From NCBI GenBank assembly GCA_003024985.2, contig PXIH01S0028816.1: a stretch of DNA of 10,591 nucleotides; one strand, written 5' to 3'. A program made the translations under genes and the position numbers. Below the pieces are notes generated by a model. It was not told the origin of the DNA. It did no database searches and worked only from the letters and a program-made list of their open reading frames with translations. Positions 1 to 7,417 of this stretch are shown here, piece after piece; position 1 is the first letter of the stretch, and the number at the start of each line of letters is the position of its first letter. Source of the stretch: Euperipatoides rowelli. Lineage: Eukaryota > Onychophora > Udeonychophora > Euonychophora > Peripatopsidae.

Positions 1-941
1 TTTGATTTTTCGTTTTTCCACTCTGGCACATTTATAAAAAAAAAATTCAAGATTCTTTATATTAATTATTGGTACATATTGCAACCAGAACAAGGCAGTA
101 ATAAATATATTTATTAATTTGATTACGTAATATGAAAAACTTTGATGCGTGGTATTACCGGCACCACAGTATTCCCCCCCTACTTACCCTATTAGAAGTA
201 CACTTACTATTTTACCTGCTACCTCTTTTATTTTACACACAACTCTAAACAATTTGTAATGAAAAATACATTTATTTTCTTTTTTTTTTTTGTATAGATG
301 AAAGTTTGTGGTATTGTAAAACAATTTTTTTTTTAATTATTTTTTTATTTTATATTATGAAATCAACAATTTTTTTTTCAAAAGAGAATTTTTAATTATC
401 TCAGATATTATTTTCAGAGGTAAATACTAATAATCCATTATTTCTCTGAAATATAATACAGGCTACATCTAACTTTATTTTTAAAATTATACATTTTATT
501 CCCTCCATACCTCAGGGCCAAATTTAAACTTTTATTTTCCATTATCAGGTTACAACTTATTATTATTATTATTATTTTTTAAACAATTCTTTTTCCGTTA
601 TTTCTGATATTGCATTTCTTGAAAATTTCATACATCTAATTTTAAACTGGCAATTCTAAAATAGAGATATATCTAAAGAAATACATAGGACTATTCAATA
701 CCAAAGTTGGAAATAGCTTGTTTGCTTTTAGAGCATTCACTTCTGTATGTCTGAAATTAAATTAATTAAAACACTGTTTATAATATAAACAACATAGTTT
801 AGTTAAAAAAAGTCAATCATTATAGCTTACTTGACAACAAAACTAATAGTTATTTTTAACTACTTGTCAATAATTGCTGAATGCAAGTTCAATAATTCCT
901 CTCTTGTCTGTTGATGAAGCCTTGTTAACATTTTCACATTA
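1..941. other. AT-rich non-coding stretch, no gene seen
   Basis: No long open frame and no recognisable protein motif was found on either strand. The stretch is rich in T and A homopolymers. It contains a C7 tract near 173-179, directly after a short GC-richer patch (about 147-170), and a small ATT repeat at 559-576 (six units). Both are too short to assign to a named repeat family by eye. Confidence 0.6.
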
Positions 942-1052
942 TTAATTCTTGTATAAAGTTGCTAACCCATTTAAACATCCTTCTGTTAGGTTAGAATTCA
1001 TCCATGCATTCAAATACTTTAAAGTAGAAGATTTTCTTTCTGCTTCCCTAAA
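942..1052 (-). pseudogene. Remnant of hAT-type transposase C-terminus
   Basis: Read on the minus strand from 1052 to 942, a 36-codon frame ends in TAA. It contains AERKSSTLKY, then a tryptophan-methionine pair, then CLNGLATL. In hAT transposases (including ZMYM1-like domesticated forms) the dimerisation region near the C-terminus has this order: an AERxFSxLK-like block, about ten residues, then RLxxLAxL. The spacing here fits. The usual phenylalanine of the first block and the arginine before LNGLA are changed, and an in-frame TAG (1055-1053) lies immediately upstream. A second open frame continues for about 30 codons beyond the stop, which suggests a frameshift. No DNA-binding finger or catalytic core could be traced between 1053 and 1403, only a weak possible fragment near 1100-1160. 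A chance resemblance cannot be excluded because the match is short. Confidence 0.42.
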
Positions 1053-1403
1053 CTAAAAAACAGAATATTTACAATATCTTTTTTTATCATCAGATAAATT
1101 ATTTCTTATCAAGCCAATAACACATTGGCATCAGGTAATGATTTTTCATGAACGGTTCAACCACACCTGTGATTGATTACTTCAACATTAATGCATGCTT
1201 AAATACATAAATCCATTCTTAAATTTCTATATTGGTATTGTATCCAGAGATCAATAAATTTGTCTCCAATTCATTAAGTTTAGTTCAAAGGGTTTTTCTA
1301 ATCGTTATTATTCATTCATTATCAGATAAAATTATATAAGTTTAATATTAAAAATTTATTAAATTTTAAGATAGTGAATGGAGTTTAATTAGTTTGCAAT
1401 TTT
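1053..1403. other. AT-rich spacer between hAT scrap and Gypsy pol
   Basis: No protease (DTG/DSG) or gag zinc-knuckle signature could be found in the plus-strand frames, so the Gypsy element shows no recognisable upstream part here. An in-frame TAA at 1386-1388 closes the pol frame just before 1404. On the minus strand a weak continuation of the hAT remnant is possible but not supported. Confidence 0.5.
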
Positions 1404-2486
1404 ATGAAGTGGTTTAAAAATAGAGCATGGTTCAGAGCGCCGGGTTTAAAAACAAAACTAGGAAAAGACATTCACTCTTTAGAAGAAGCAAATGAAAAAT
1501 TAAATATATTTTTAAAACAGTTCAACAAGTTATTTGCTAATGAACTTGGTTGCATCAAAGGAATTGAAGTGAAATTATTTTTAAAAAAGGATTCAGCCCC
1601 AAAATTTTGTAAACATAGGAATGTGCTTGTAGCTCTAATTCCAGCTGTGGAGGAGGAGCTTAAAAAACTTCAAAATCAAGGCAGAATTACACCAATTAAA
1701 TTCTCAAAGTGGGCTGCAACGATCATGCCAATTTTAAAAAAGAATGGAAGCCTGATAATATGTTGGGATTACCACATCGGACTGAATAAGAACTTGAAAG
1801 TTTACCATTATCCGCTTCCAATTATTGATGAAATTTTAAGTGAACTAAATGACGGGGTAATTTTCAGTAAACTTGACTTAGCCCAGGCCTATCATCAAAT
1901 ACATATGGAAGCCAATTCTAGTGAACTATTAACAATCAACACACTCCTCAGACTGTTTAGCATTAATAGACTTCCTTTTGGCATTTCTCCAGTGCCTGTA
2001 ATATTTCAAAGTGTAATGGACACATTATTCTTAAAAGTGTAAATAGTTAATGTCATGTGTTAACTGGATGATATTCTTATAAGTAGTAAGGATTTAAATA
2101 CACATTTCTCTGATTTGAAACAAGTTTTAGAAACTTGAGAAAAAAATGGATTATGTTTAAACCAGGAAAAATGTGAATTCAGTAAAGATAGTGTTGAGTA
2201 TCTAGGGCACATCATTAATAAAAATGAAATAACTGTAAATAGTTAAAAAAAAAAAAAAAAAGCTATTATGGAGGCACCAACCACTACAAATATTGACCAA
2301 CTTCACTCATTTTTATGACTTTTGAGTTACTACTGGAAATTTATTCCAAATTTGTCTAACAAAATTTGTGAATTAAATAAATTACTAACCAAAGGATATA
2401 AATGGAACTGGAACGAAAGCTATGAAAAACAATTTGAATTAATTAAAAGGGAATTGATCTCCGAAAAACTTTTAACCCATTACAAC
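1404..2486 (+). pseudogene. pol: Gypsy pol: reverse transcriptase and connection region, broken
   Basis: The first open frame (1404-2042, 212 codons) covers the fingers and palm. Visible are FCKHRNV at the start of the core, the SKWAATIMPILKKNGS block, YPLPIIDE, the motif A segment FSKLDLAQAYHQI with the first catalytic Asp at codon 158 (1875-1877), and the motif B-like LPFGISPVPVIFQ. The same frame continues after stops at 2040-2042, 2061-2063, 2136-2138, 2244-2246 and 2316-2318. The stop at 2061 falls exactly where the tyrosine of the YxDD box belongs; LDDIL follows it directly. YLGHI (about 2199-2213) and YYWKFIPNLS (about 2325-2354) mark the thumb and connection. A run of 17 A (2245-2261) interrupts the region. 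The frame is lost at about 2484-2488, where RNase H continues in another frame with one base fewer. The product would have copied element RNA into DNA inside a cytoplasmic particle; this copy cannot. Confidence 0.9.
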
Positions 2487-2944
2487 CAGAGCTTGAATTA
2501 ATTCTAGCTACAGATGTGTCACCTTATGGGGTGGGGGCAATCTTGCCACATCATTTTAAGGACAATTCTGAAAAGCCAATTACGTTTGCTCCAAGGAGCC
2601 TAAATTCTACTGAAAGAAAATACTCTCAATTGGACCAAGAAGCACTCAGAATAATTTTTGGAATTAAAAAGTGCCATAAGTATATTTATGATAGAAGGTT
2701 TTCTTTATATACTGACCATAGACCCCTAACCTACATCTTTAATTCTGAAAAGGAAATACCAACTTTGGCCACTAGACACCTGCAAAGATGGACATTATAC
2801 TATCAAATTTATGATTATAACATAATATATAAGCCAATAAAGGAAAATAGCAACACAGATGCTCTGTCCAGATTCCAACTTCCAGATAATTCGGAACTAA
2901 GGAAGAAAAAATCAAAAATGCTACACAATGGAAACAGAAGATGA
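2486..2944 (+). pseudogene. pol: Gypsy pol: RNase H domain, internally open
   Basis: This is the best preserved domain. In the frame beginning at 2486 there are no stops until 2942-2944. The four acidic RNase H positions are all present: Asp at 2513-2515 (ATDVSPYGVGA), Glu at 2639-2641 (LDQEAL), Asp at 2714-2716 (YTDHRPL) and Asp at 2858-2860 (NTDALSR). The domain removes RNA from the RNA/DNA hybrid during reverse transcription. It is not a free gene: there is no start codon of its own, and it is fused by frameshift to the upstream connection region. After NTDALSRFQLP the reading moves back to the original frame within an A-rich stretch near 2895-2928. The antisense 73-codon frame at 2815-3036 is a shadow of this region. 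Confidence 0.88.
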
Positions 2945-3424
2945 ATTCTCAGGTACAAGGGAATATATTGCTTTAGAAATACACAAGAACCAACAACTAA
3001 AACAAATAATGGATTATTTAATTTATTGTTGGCCAAATAAGGGAAACAAGGACCTTTGTGAAAAAAACTTTTCAGTAAAATAAGAATAGCTCTTAATACA
3101 GGACGGTTGTCTATTATGGGGACTCGGAGTCATAATTCCTTGTAGCCTAAAGCAAGCTGTATTAAAAGAACTACATAGAGGACATAAGGGGATGGTTAAA
3201 ATGAATCTGTTAGCATGATCTTGTTGTTGGTGTCACAACATTGACAAAGACATTGAACAAGTATAAAAAAATGATGCGCCTGTCAATTCAACCAAAAGGA
3301 TCCTGATAAAGTCACCGTACACCCTTGGATACATCCAAAAGGACCATGGTTATGTATACATAATGATGTCATGAGGCCATATTTAAATAATTTATTTCTA
3401 GTAACCGTAATAGCTTTACTCTGA
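2928..3424 (+). pseudogene. pol: Gypsy pol: integrase zinc finger and start of core, broken
   Basis: After the RNase H the linker resumes at 2928 in the original frame. It is cut by stops at 3081-3083 and 3087-3089, then reads QDGCLLWGLGVIIP, typical of the segment before Gypsy integrase. The His pair of the HHCC zinc finger is clear as ELHRGHKGM (His codons at 3174 and 3183). More stops lie at 3216-3218 and 3264-3266. A frameshift at about 3267-3281 sits in the middle of the Cys pair, whose second Cys starts at 3281. The new frame then gives HPWIHPKGPW, which precedes the integrase core, and IHNDVMRP, where the Asp codon at 3365-3367 occupies the first DDE position. This frame ends at TGA 3422-3424. 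Confidence 0.8.
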
Positions 3425-3431
3425 AAGAATC

Positions 3432-4137
3432 ATGTATACATTAGAAGAGTATTTATCTCACTATGGTTACCCGGAACAACTTGAGTCAGACAACGGCACT
3501 CCATTTACTTCTGATGATTTTGAATTTTTTTTGCAGGAATAGAGGTATACACCATAACAAATCAGCCCCTCTTCATCCTGCAAGCAATGGCCAGGTGGAG
3601 CTCTTTGTTGAAATTGCCAAAACCTTCTTAAAAAAGGGGAAAGATTTGAATGAAAATAATCTACAATTGGAAAGCAACAAGTTTTTATTCACTTATAGAA
3701 GCACTGCCAATTGTACCTTAAAAGTGTCACTGGCTGAGCTTTTTCTTGGCAGGAGACTAAGAAGCCAATTACAGAAAATCAACCCTCTACCCATCATTCC
3801 TCAGAAATCACTCAAAAATAAATACACTGTAGGACAACATATCCTTACAAAAGATTATAGTAAACTTTATAAAACAAAATGGGTTGAAGCCAAAATTAAG
3901 AAGATACTGTCACCAGTAACTTTCATGGTACAGATCAAGGATGATGGCCAAGAATTTAAAAGGCACTTTAACCAGATCAGACCTTCGTACTTAATGCCAG
4001 AAACCACTACAGAACCCGAGCCTGTGTCAGATAATGATACCACATGTCTTCTGGATTATTATCCTTTAGTCAGGAGGGAAAGCAATGTACCACATACTGG
4101 CACCCTACCTCCAACATCACCACCCATAATTAGCTAG
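3432..4137 (+). pseudogene. pol: Gypsy pol: rest of integrase core and GPY/F-like C-terminus
   Basis: From about 3432 the frame gives LSHYGYPEQLESDNGTPFTS. Its SDNG Asp at 3489-3491 is the second catalytic residue of the DDE triad. A stop at 3540-3542 follows a T8 run (3525-3532). The frame continuing to 4137 takes over at about 3540: GIHHNKSAPLHPASNGQVE, with the catalytic Glu at 3598-3600, then AELFLGRRLRS and the C-terminal KWVEAKIKKIL-SPVTFMV block that corresponds to the GPY/F module. Codons 3463-3539 of that last open frame are out of register and do not belong to the protein. The interval between the first and second catalytic Asp is only about 41 codons, clearly shorter than usual for Gypsy integrases, pointing to a deletion near 3395-3440. 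A proline- and threonine-rich tail ends at TAG 4135-4137, and degraded tail coding may run to about 4250. Confidence 0.85.
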
Positions 4138-4250
4138 AAGCCGGAGCATCATCACCCAACCAGATACGGTATAGAAAACCAGTACTCTGACTGAACCAAC
4201 ATGCTACCCAGCCTGAAATAGAAAACCTCCCGACCGCTTCCAGCTCTCTT

Positions 4251-4262
4251 GAGGGGGGATAG
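4251..4262 (+). promoter_or_regulatory. Polypurine tract for plus-strand DNA priming
   Basis: A purine-rich stretch, GAGGGGGGATAG, lies between the end of pol and a TGTTATG sequence that begins at 4264. This is the place and composition expected of the Gypsy polypurine tract. It is interrupted by a single T. The call rests on position and base content. Confidence 0.6.
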
Positions 4263-4263
4263 C

Positions 4264-4487
4264 TGTTATGTATTGACATACAGCACAATTAATTGCCACA
4301 AGCACATGTGTAGGCCATGTTCAGATAATCTCAGAACAGATTATTATTATGTTTTTAGAGCAATCCTGTAATAAAATGTTTATCCTCTTACTAGTTTAGA
4401 TAGTTAAATAAATGTTAGTAGTTGTATTCTGTTACTCAGAATAGCATATCATTTGTTTATTTTCTATTAATAAAATAAGTTTTAACA
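4264..4487 (+). repeat. Probable 3' LTR of the Gypsy element
   Basis: The sequence directly after the polypurine tract begins TGTTATG, and a candidate end TAACA lies at 4483-4487. This gives the 5-bp inverted ends TGTTA/TAACA and a length of 224 bp, short but acceptable for a Gypsy LTR. Three AATAAA polyadenylation hexamers lie inside (4370-4375, 4407-4412, 4469-4474). No second copy was found in the window, so the right end is unproven. A shorter alternative ends at CA around 4445. Confidence 0.5.
4370..4375 (+). promoter_or_regulatory. Candidate LTR polyadenylation signal AATAAA
   Basis: A canonical AATAAA lies about 107 bases into the probable LTR. Two further hexamers follow at 4407-4412 and 4469-4474. 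In such AT-rich DNA the hexamer is common by chance, so only its position in the LTR argues for function. Confidence 0.35.
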
Positions 4488-5510
4488 AGTCATTTTTGGA
4501 AAATTTTATGGTAATAAAAACATAAACAATGGATATTAATAATTCAACAATATACATCCTAATAAACAATTTAAATGACTTTAGTAAAAAGTTATCATCT
4601 GACCAAACAATGAGGGCAAACACAACCTAAAAGAAACATTAACTAAATATGCAACTTAACAAAAGAAATTACAAAAGAAAAGAAAAGAAAAAATAATACA
4701 ATACTTGTAAAGCTATACATTTCATTGGACCCAAAGTATATTATCCTGATATTTTGCTAATCTAAGAGATCCCTTAAAAACCTAAATGGATCAACTTAGA
4801 TTTTTGTGTCAATATCAGGCAAAAACTAAAAAAATGGGGAAAAAAAAAAGAGGAAAAAAAAATATACATTCAATAAAATGTATTTAAGAAAAATATTTGA
4901 AAAATATAAAATTAAATGCATTGAACAAATAATCTTCGGAAAAGTCATACAATATTAAAATTATAGGTAATGCAAAATTGTGCAGAAAATTATCTAAATT
5001 ACTACAATTAGAAAAATATATGGAAATTTGATTTAAAAAAACATTTTAAGAAATATTAACAGAAATATTTGAAAATCTATTATGTAAAGAAATAAAATGA
5101 AATACAAAACCCCATCTCAACATACAAATTAATTGTTTTATTATCTAAAGGCATGTTCATCATTAGATTTTTTCAGTGCGTTTCGTTTATTTGGTTTACA
5201 CCTGGTCACATGAACATTTAATTTTATAGACAAATGATCAAAGTTAGCCCTTTTTGAGTGGCAAAGTACTCGATTATATTAAATAGTTTAGCATACTTTT
5301 ATGCAACAAAAATTCCGATGTAAGTGAAGATGAAATTATAACTTATTAATAAAATGAGCAAAAAAATAATGTAAAATTCATGATTAGTATTGCAGATGAT
5401 TAAAATTAAAAATTATAACTACACTATTATCTAATATATTGAATCACTCAGTTTTTACATAATTTCAATTCTTTTAATAAATACAAGTTGAAGCAATGAT
5501 AACATTTTTG
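4488..5510. other. A-rich spacer, no gene seen
   Basis: Very AT-rich, with A-rich runs on the plus strand, including an AAAAG-like patch at about 4671-4691. Apart from a foldback at 4745-4819 nothing is recognised. The 63-codon minus-strand frame at 4432-4623 overlaps the LTR end and has the composition of random AT-rich DNA. Decayed tail sequence of the reverse transcriptase pseudogene at 5511-6681 may extend leftward into this region, but no motif shows it. Confidence 0.55.
4745..4819. repeat. Nested foldback (imperfect inverted repeat)
   Basis: Three paired blocks nest symmetrically: CCTGATATT (4745-4753) with AATATCAGG (4811-4819); ATCTAAG (4760-4766) with CTTAGAT (4795-4801); GATCC (4768-4772) with GGATC (4788-4792). 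They leave a 15-base loop and an asymmetric 6/9 internal loop. The whole unit is 75 bases. It could be a tiny foldback element, a hairpin RNA precursor or chance; the sequence does not decide. Confidence 0.55.
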
Positions 5511-6681
5511 TCAGCCTTTAAGAAAACCAAATCTCATGAAGTAACCCACTTCAAGCAGGGTCAGAAACTTTGAAACAAAACTAACGAAATGAACTAGATT
5601 TTTTAATGACAAACGGTCTAGTTCATTTTGTGCGTTAATGATGAACGAAAAAATATCAAATTGTTTAAAGAATTCCAAAAAGTTAGCTATTGACGAACAT
5701 GCCTTAAGTCTATTTCTAAATTTAAATAAACCACTTTAGAAAAGGAATAACTTTTTTCAAGTTTAGTTCCTTGGGCTAAGCGTTTAGGTCAAAGACCATA
5801 GAAGGGTGGTTAATAAAATATTATCTATAAACCTAAAGGTCTTGAATTCAGGATTATTTTCTTGACATACAACTTTTTAAAGTAAAAGAGTAAAAGATTT
5901 GCAAGAATTGAACCATAGCCAATCTCCATCATGATTCCAATTTTTGCCTTTTAAAAATATTAAATGCAAAAATATAATTGTCAATAGCAAATCTTAAAAT
6001 AATATTTTCTAAAAAAAAAAAAAATTAGTATTAAGAAGAAAAAAATATCAAACCATCCTTCAAGTATTTATCTAACAGTTCAAAAATAGATAAGATGAGG
6101 GATTTTTGTATAAAGGTTCTCAAAATTAAATGTTGTAACAGAATAAATATTAAAATAAAGAGAGAACCTTCAAAATATTGAATAAATAATTCAAGTGGTA
6201 CTTGATTAGAAGAAATATTCTAATAGCCCTTCAATCTAATAAACATTACACAAAAAAATCAAAATAATTTAATTATTGATCCAATGTTATTGAAAATGCT
6301 AAATTTGTAGAAAGTTATAAATCTAAAGCCCACTGGTGACTTATGAAATTTGGGAAATCTATAAAAGAATGGAAAACCCAATTTAATGTAAAAGGAATAT
6401 TTACAATTTTGAATAACAATAATATTAGCAATAATCAATTCAAATATATCAGTTTCATTTAAATAAAAATGTATACAAAAAAATAGAATAATTATTAGAA
6501 GCCTTATCAATGGAGGTAAATTAAAAAAATTATTTAAAAGTTTAATTAATTGTTTAAATCTAGAAAAATTAACAAAAGAACTGGATGGCATAGTATCATA
6601 AAAAGAATTAAAATTATGAGAAATAATCTTTAATATTTCCCTTTCCAGAGTAAGAAGAAAAACAGCTCCAATGTTATATTT
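5511..6681 (-). pseudogene. Penelope-like or related reverse transcriptase, decayed
   Basis: Reading the minus strand from 6681 down, conserved reverse transcriptase blocks appear in the correct order. First comes PKFHKSPVGFRFI (6354-6316), as in the PKxHKxPxxxRxI block of Penelope-like and related animal elements. Next is FAIDNYIFAFNIFKRQK (within 6000-5941), then GIMMEIGYGSILANLLLFYF (5938-5879), the counterpart of the GIPMG...ANLFLF block. After it comes TFRFIDNILLT (catalytic box FIDN, 5831-5820), and finally YLNLEID (5728-5708), the block that follows the palm. A frame of 74 codons closes at 5513-5511. The blocks sit in at least three frames with stops between them, including TGA 6261-6259. 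The catalytic YxDD is FIDN, so the second Asp is lost. No GIY-YIG or other endonuclease was seen. Segments 6681-6360 and 5690-5511 are assigned by continuity and are weaker. The family name is an inference; that it is a reverse transcriptase unrelated to the Gypsy copy is well supported. Confidence 0.72.
5582..5637. repeat. 12-bp perfect inverted repeat with extension
   Basis: AAATGAACTAGA (5587-5598) pairs perfectly with TCTAGTTCATTT (5617-5628) across 18 bases. The outer TAACG (5582-5586) pairs with CGTTA (5633-5637) past a 4-base bulge. It lies inside the tail of the minus-strand reverse transcriptase pseudogene. No function is evident. Confidence 0.6.
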
Positions 6682-6837
6682 TTAGGCTTTCTAAATTTAT
6701 TAAAAGGATTAGATAATATAAATTTTATATCTCTAGAAAAGATCCTTATCATGCAAAATGTTCACATCTACCTGTAACAATGTGACCATAAAAATGGTCT
6801 ACATATTTAGAATAAATAATATAGAAAACAGACATGG

Positions 6838-6864
6838 TCAGTGTTTTTTTATGTAAAACACTGA
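6838..6864. repeat. 10-bp perfect hairpin
   Basis: TCAGTGTTTT (6838-6847) is the exact reverse complement of AAAACACTGA (6855-6864), with a 7-base loop. Its CAGTGTTTT arm resembles the right end of the hAT-type element at 7418-7740 (reverse complement CAGTGTTTTC), so it might be a scrap of a related element end. This is speculative. Confidence 0.55.
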
Positions 6865-7197
6865 TCTGGTAAATAACCAAAAAACTAGCCCCTCCCCCTT
6901 CCCAACCCACCAGTTCCATTGTATTTTTAAAACTTTACTTAAAGTAATTGACTATATTATCATTCAGAATTAGAATCATCTTACTGTATAACATTAGTGT
7001 TTGAGCTTTTACTGTTTTTTTACTTTTTATGTGTATTGGTGTACTTGTCTTTATATGTAGGTGCATCATTCATGTCCACCATCCATATGAGGTAATTAAA
7101 TATTTTTTTCATATTTGGTGTAATAATATTTCATCCCAATTGCCCCTTGCTTTGCTACTGCCCTGGGAAGATGGCCAATGCCCTTGTTGCCCCCCTT

Positions 7198-7221
7198 CCC
7201 CCCCCCCCCAAAAAAAAAAAA
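7198..7221. repeat. C12A12 homopolymer junction
   Basis: Twelve C are followed directly by twelve A, preceded by a C6 run and TT (7190-7197). The minus strand carries several G-runs and could form a G-quadruplex. Instability or sequencing error in run length is likely here. Confidence 0.7.
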
Positions 7222-7409
7222 GACCCTGGACATGGTATGCTATCTGCTTATTACACATTTACATTAAGAAATGACTTGTAATTGAAAACAGCTACACCTA
7301 GTGGTAGAAAAAAATATAAATAGGTGTGACAGTGATTTGTTTCCTAGGGAATAATAATACAATTTCATTACTCCTAAAAATATTAGAAATCCAAGAAATC
7401 ATAACTTTG

Positions 7410-7417
7410 ATCTAAAT
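7410..7417 (+). repeat. Left target-site duplication of hAT MITE
   Basis: ATCTAAAT here and GTCTAAAT at 7741-7748 match at seven of eight positions and abut the element ends exactly. Confidence 0.75.

Larger units (their letters stand above)
1404..4487 (+). mobile_element. 5'-truncated, decayed Ty3/Gypsy LTR retrotransposon
   Basis: The plus strand shows, in the order diagnostic of Ty3/Gypsy (Metaviridae), reverse transcriptase, RNase H, integrase HHCC zinc finger, integrase DDE core and a C-terminal GPY/F-like region. A polypurine tract and a sequence starting TGTTATG, as expected for a 3' LTR, follow. The wording of the blocks resembles the animal Gypsy proteins often annotated as K02A2.6-like. 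No chromodomain and no envelope gene follow integrase. gag, protease, primer-binding site and 5' LTR are missing from the visible sequence, so the left boundary is only the first recognisable pol codon. At least nine in-frame stops, about five frameshifts and an internal deletion show a long-dead copy. The right boundary depends on an inferred LTR end and is uncertain by tens of bases. Confidence 0.85.
6682..7417. other. Spacer with hairpin and C/A tract, no gene seen
   Basis: No protein motif was recognised on either strand. The region holds a perfect hairpin at 6838-6864, a C-rich patch at about 6889-6911 and a C12A12 tract at 7198-7221. The 81-codon plus-strand frame at 7029-7274 runs through the C/A tract as a proline-lysine string and looks like chance. 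Upstream parts of the reverse transcriptase pseudogene may lie at 6682-6850 on the minus strand but are not readable. Confidence 0.5.

Noticed and set aside
559-576. Six-unit ATT repeat
   Set aside because: Too short to treat as a notable microsatellite in DNA this AT-rich.
2815-3036. 73-codon minus-strand open frame
   Set aside because: It is antisense to the RNase H end of the Gypsy pol and has no domain; it is a shadow of the real pseudogene.
3463-3539. Start of the last integrase open frame from its first ATG
   Set aside because: These codons are out of register; the integrase motif SDNG in this stretch is read in another frame, so the ATG is not a true start.
4430-4445. Alternative 3' LTR end at CA near 4445
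   Set aside because: It lacks the inverted match to TGTTA that the end at 4487 offers; kept only as a fallback.
4432-4623. 63-codon minus-strand frame rich in I, L, F
   Set aside because: It overlaps the probable LTR end, and its composition is that of translated AT-rich DNA with no motif.
7029-7274. 81-codon plus-strand frame with a proline/lysine stretch
   Set aside because: The frame runs through a C12A12 homopolymer tract and has no recognisable domain; judged chance.
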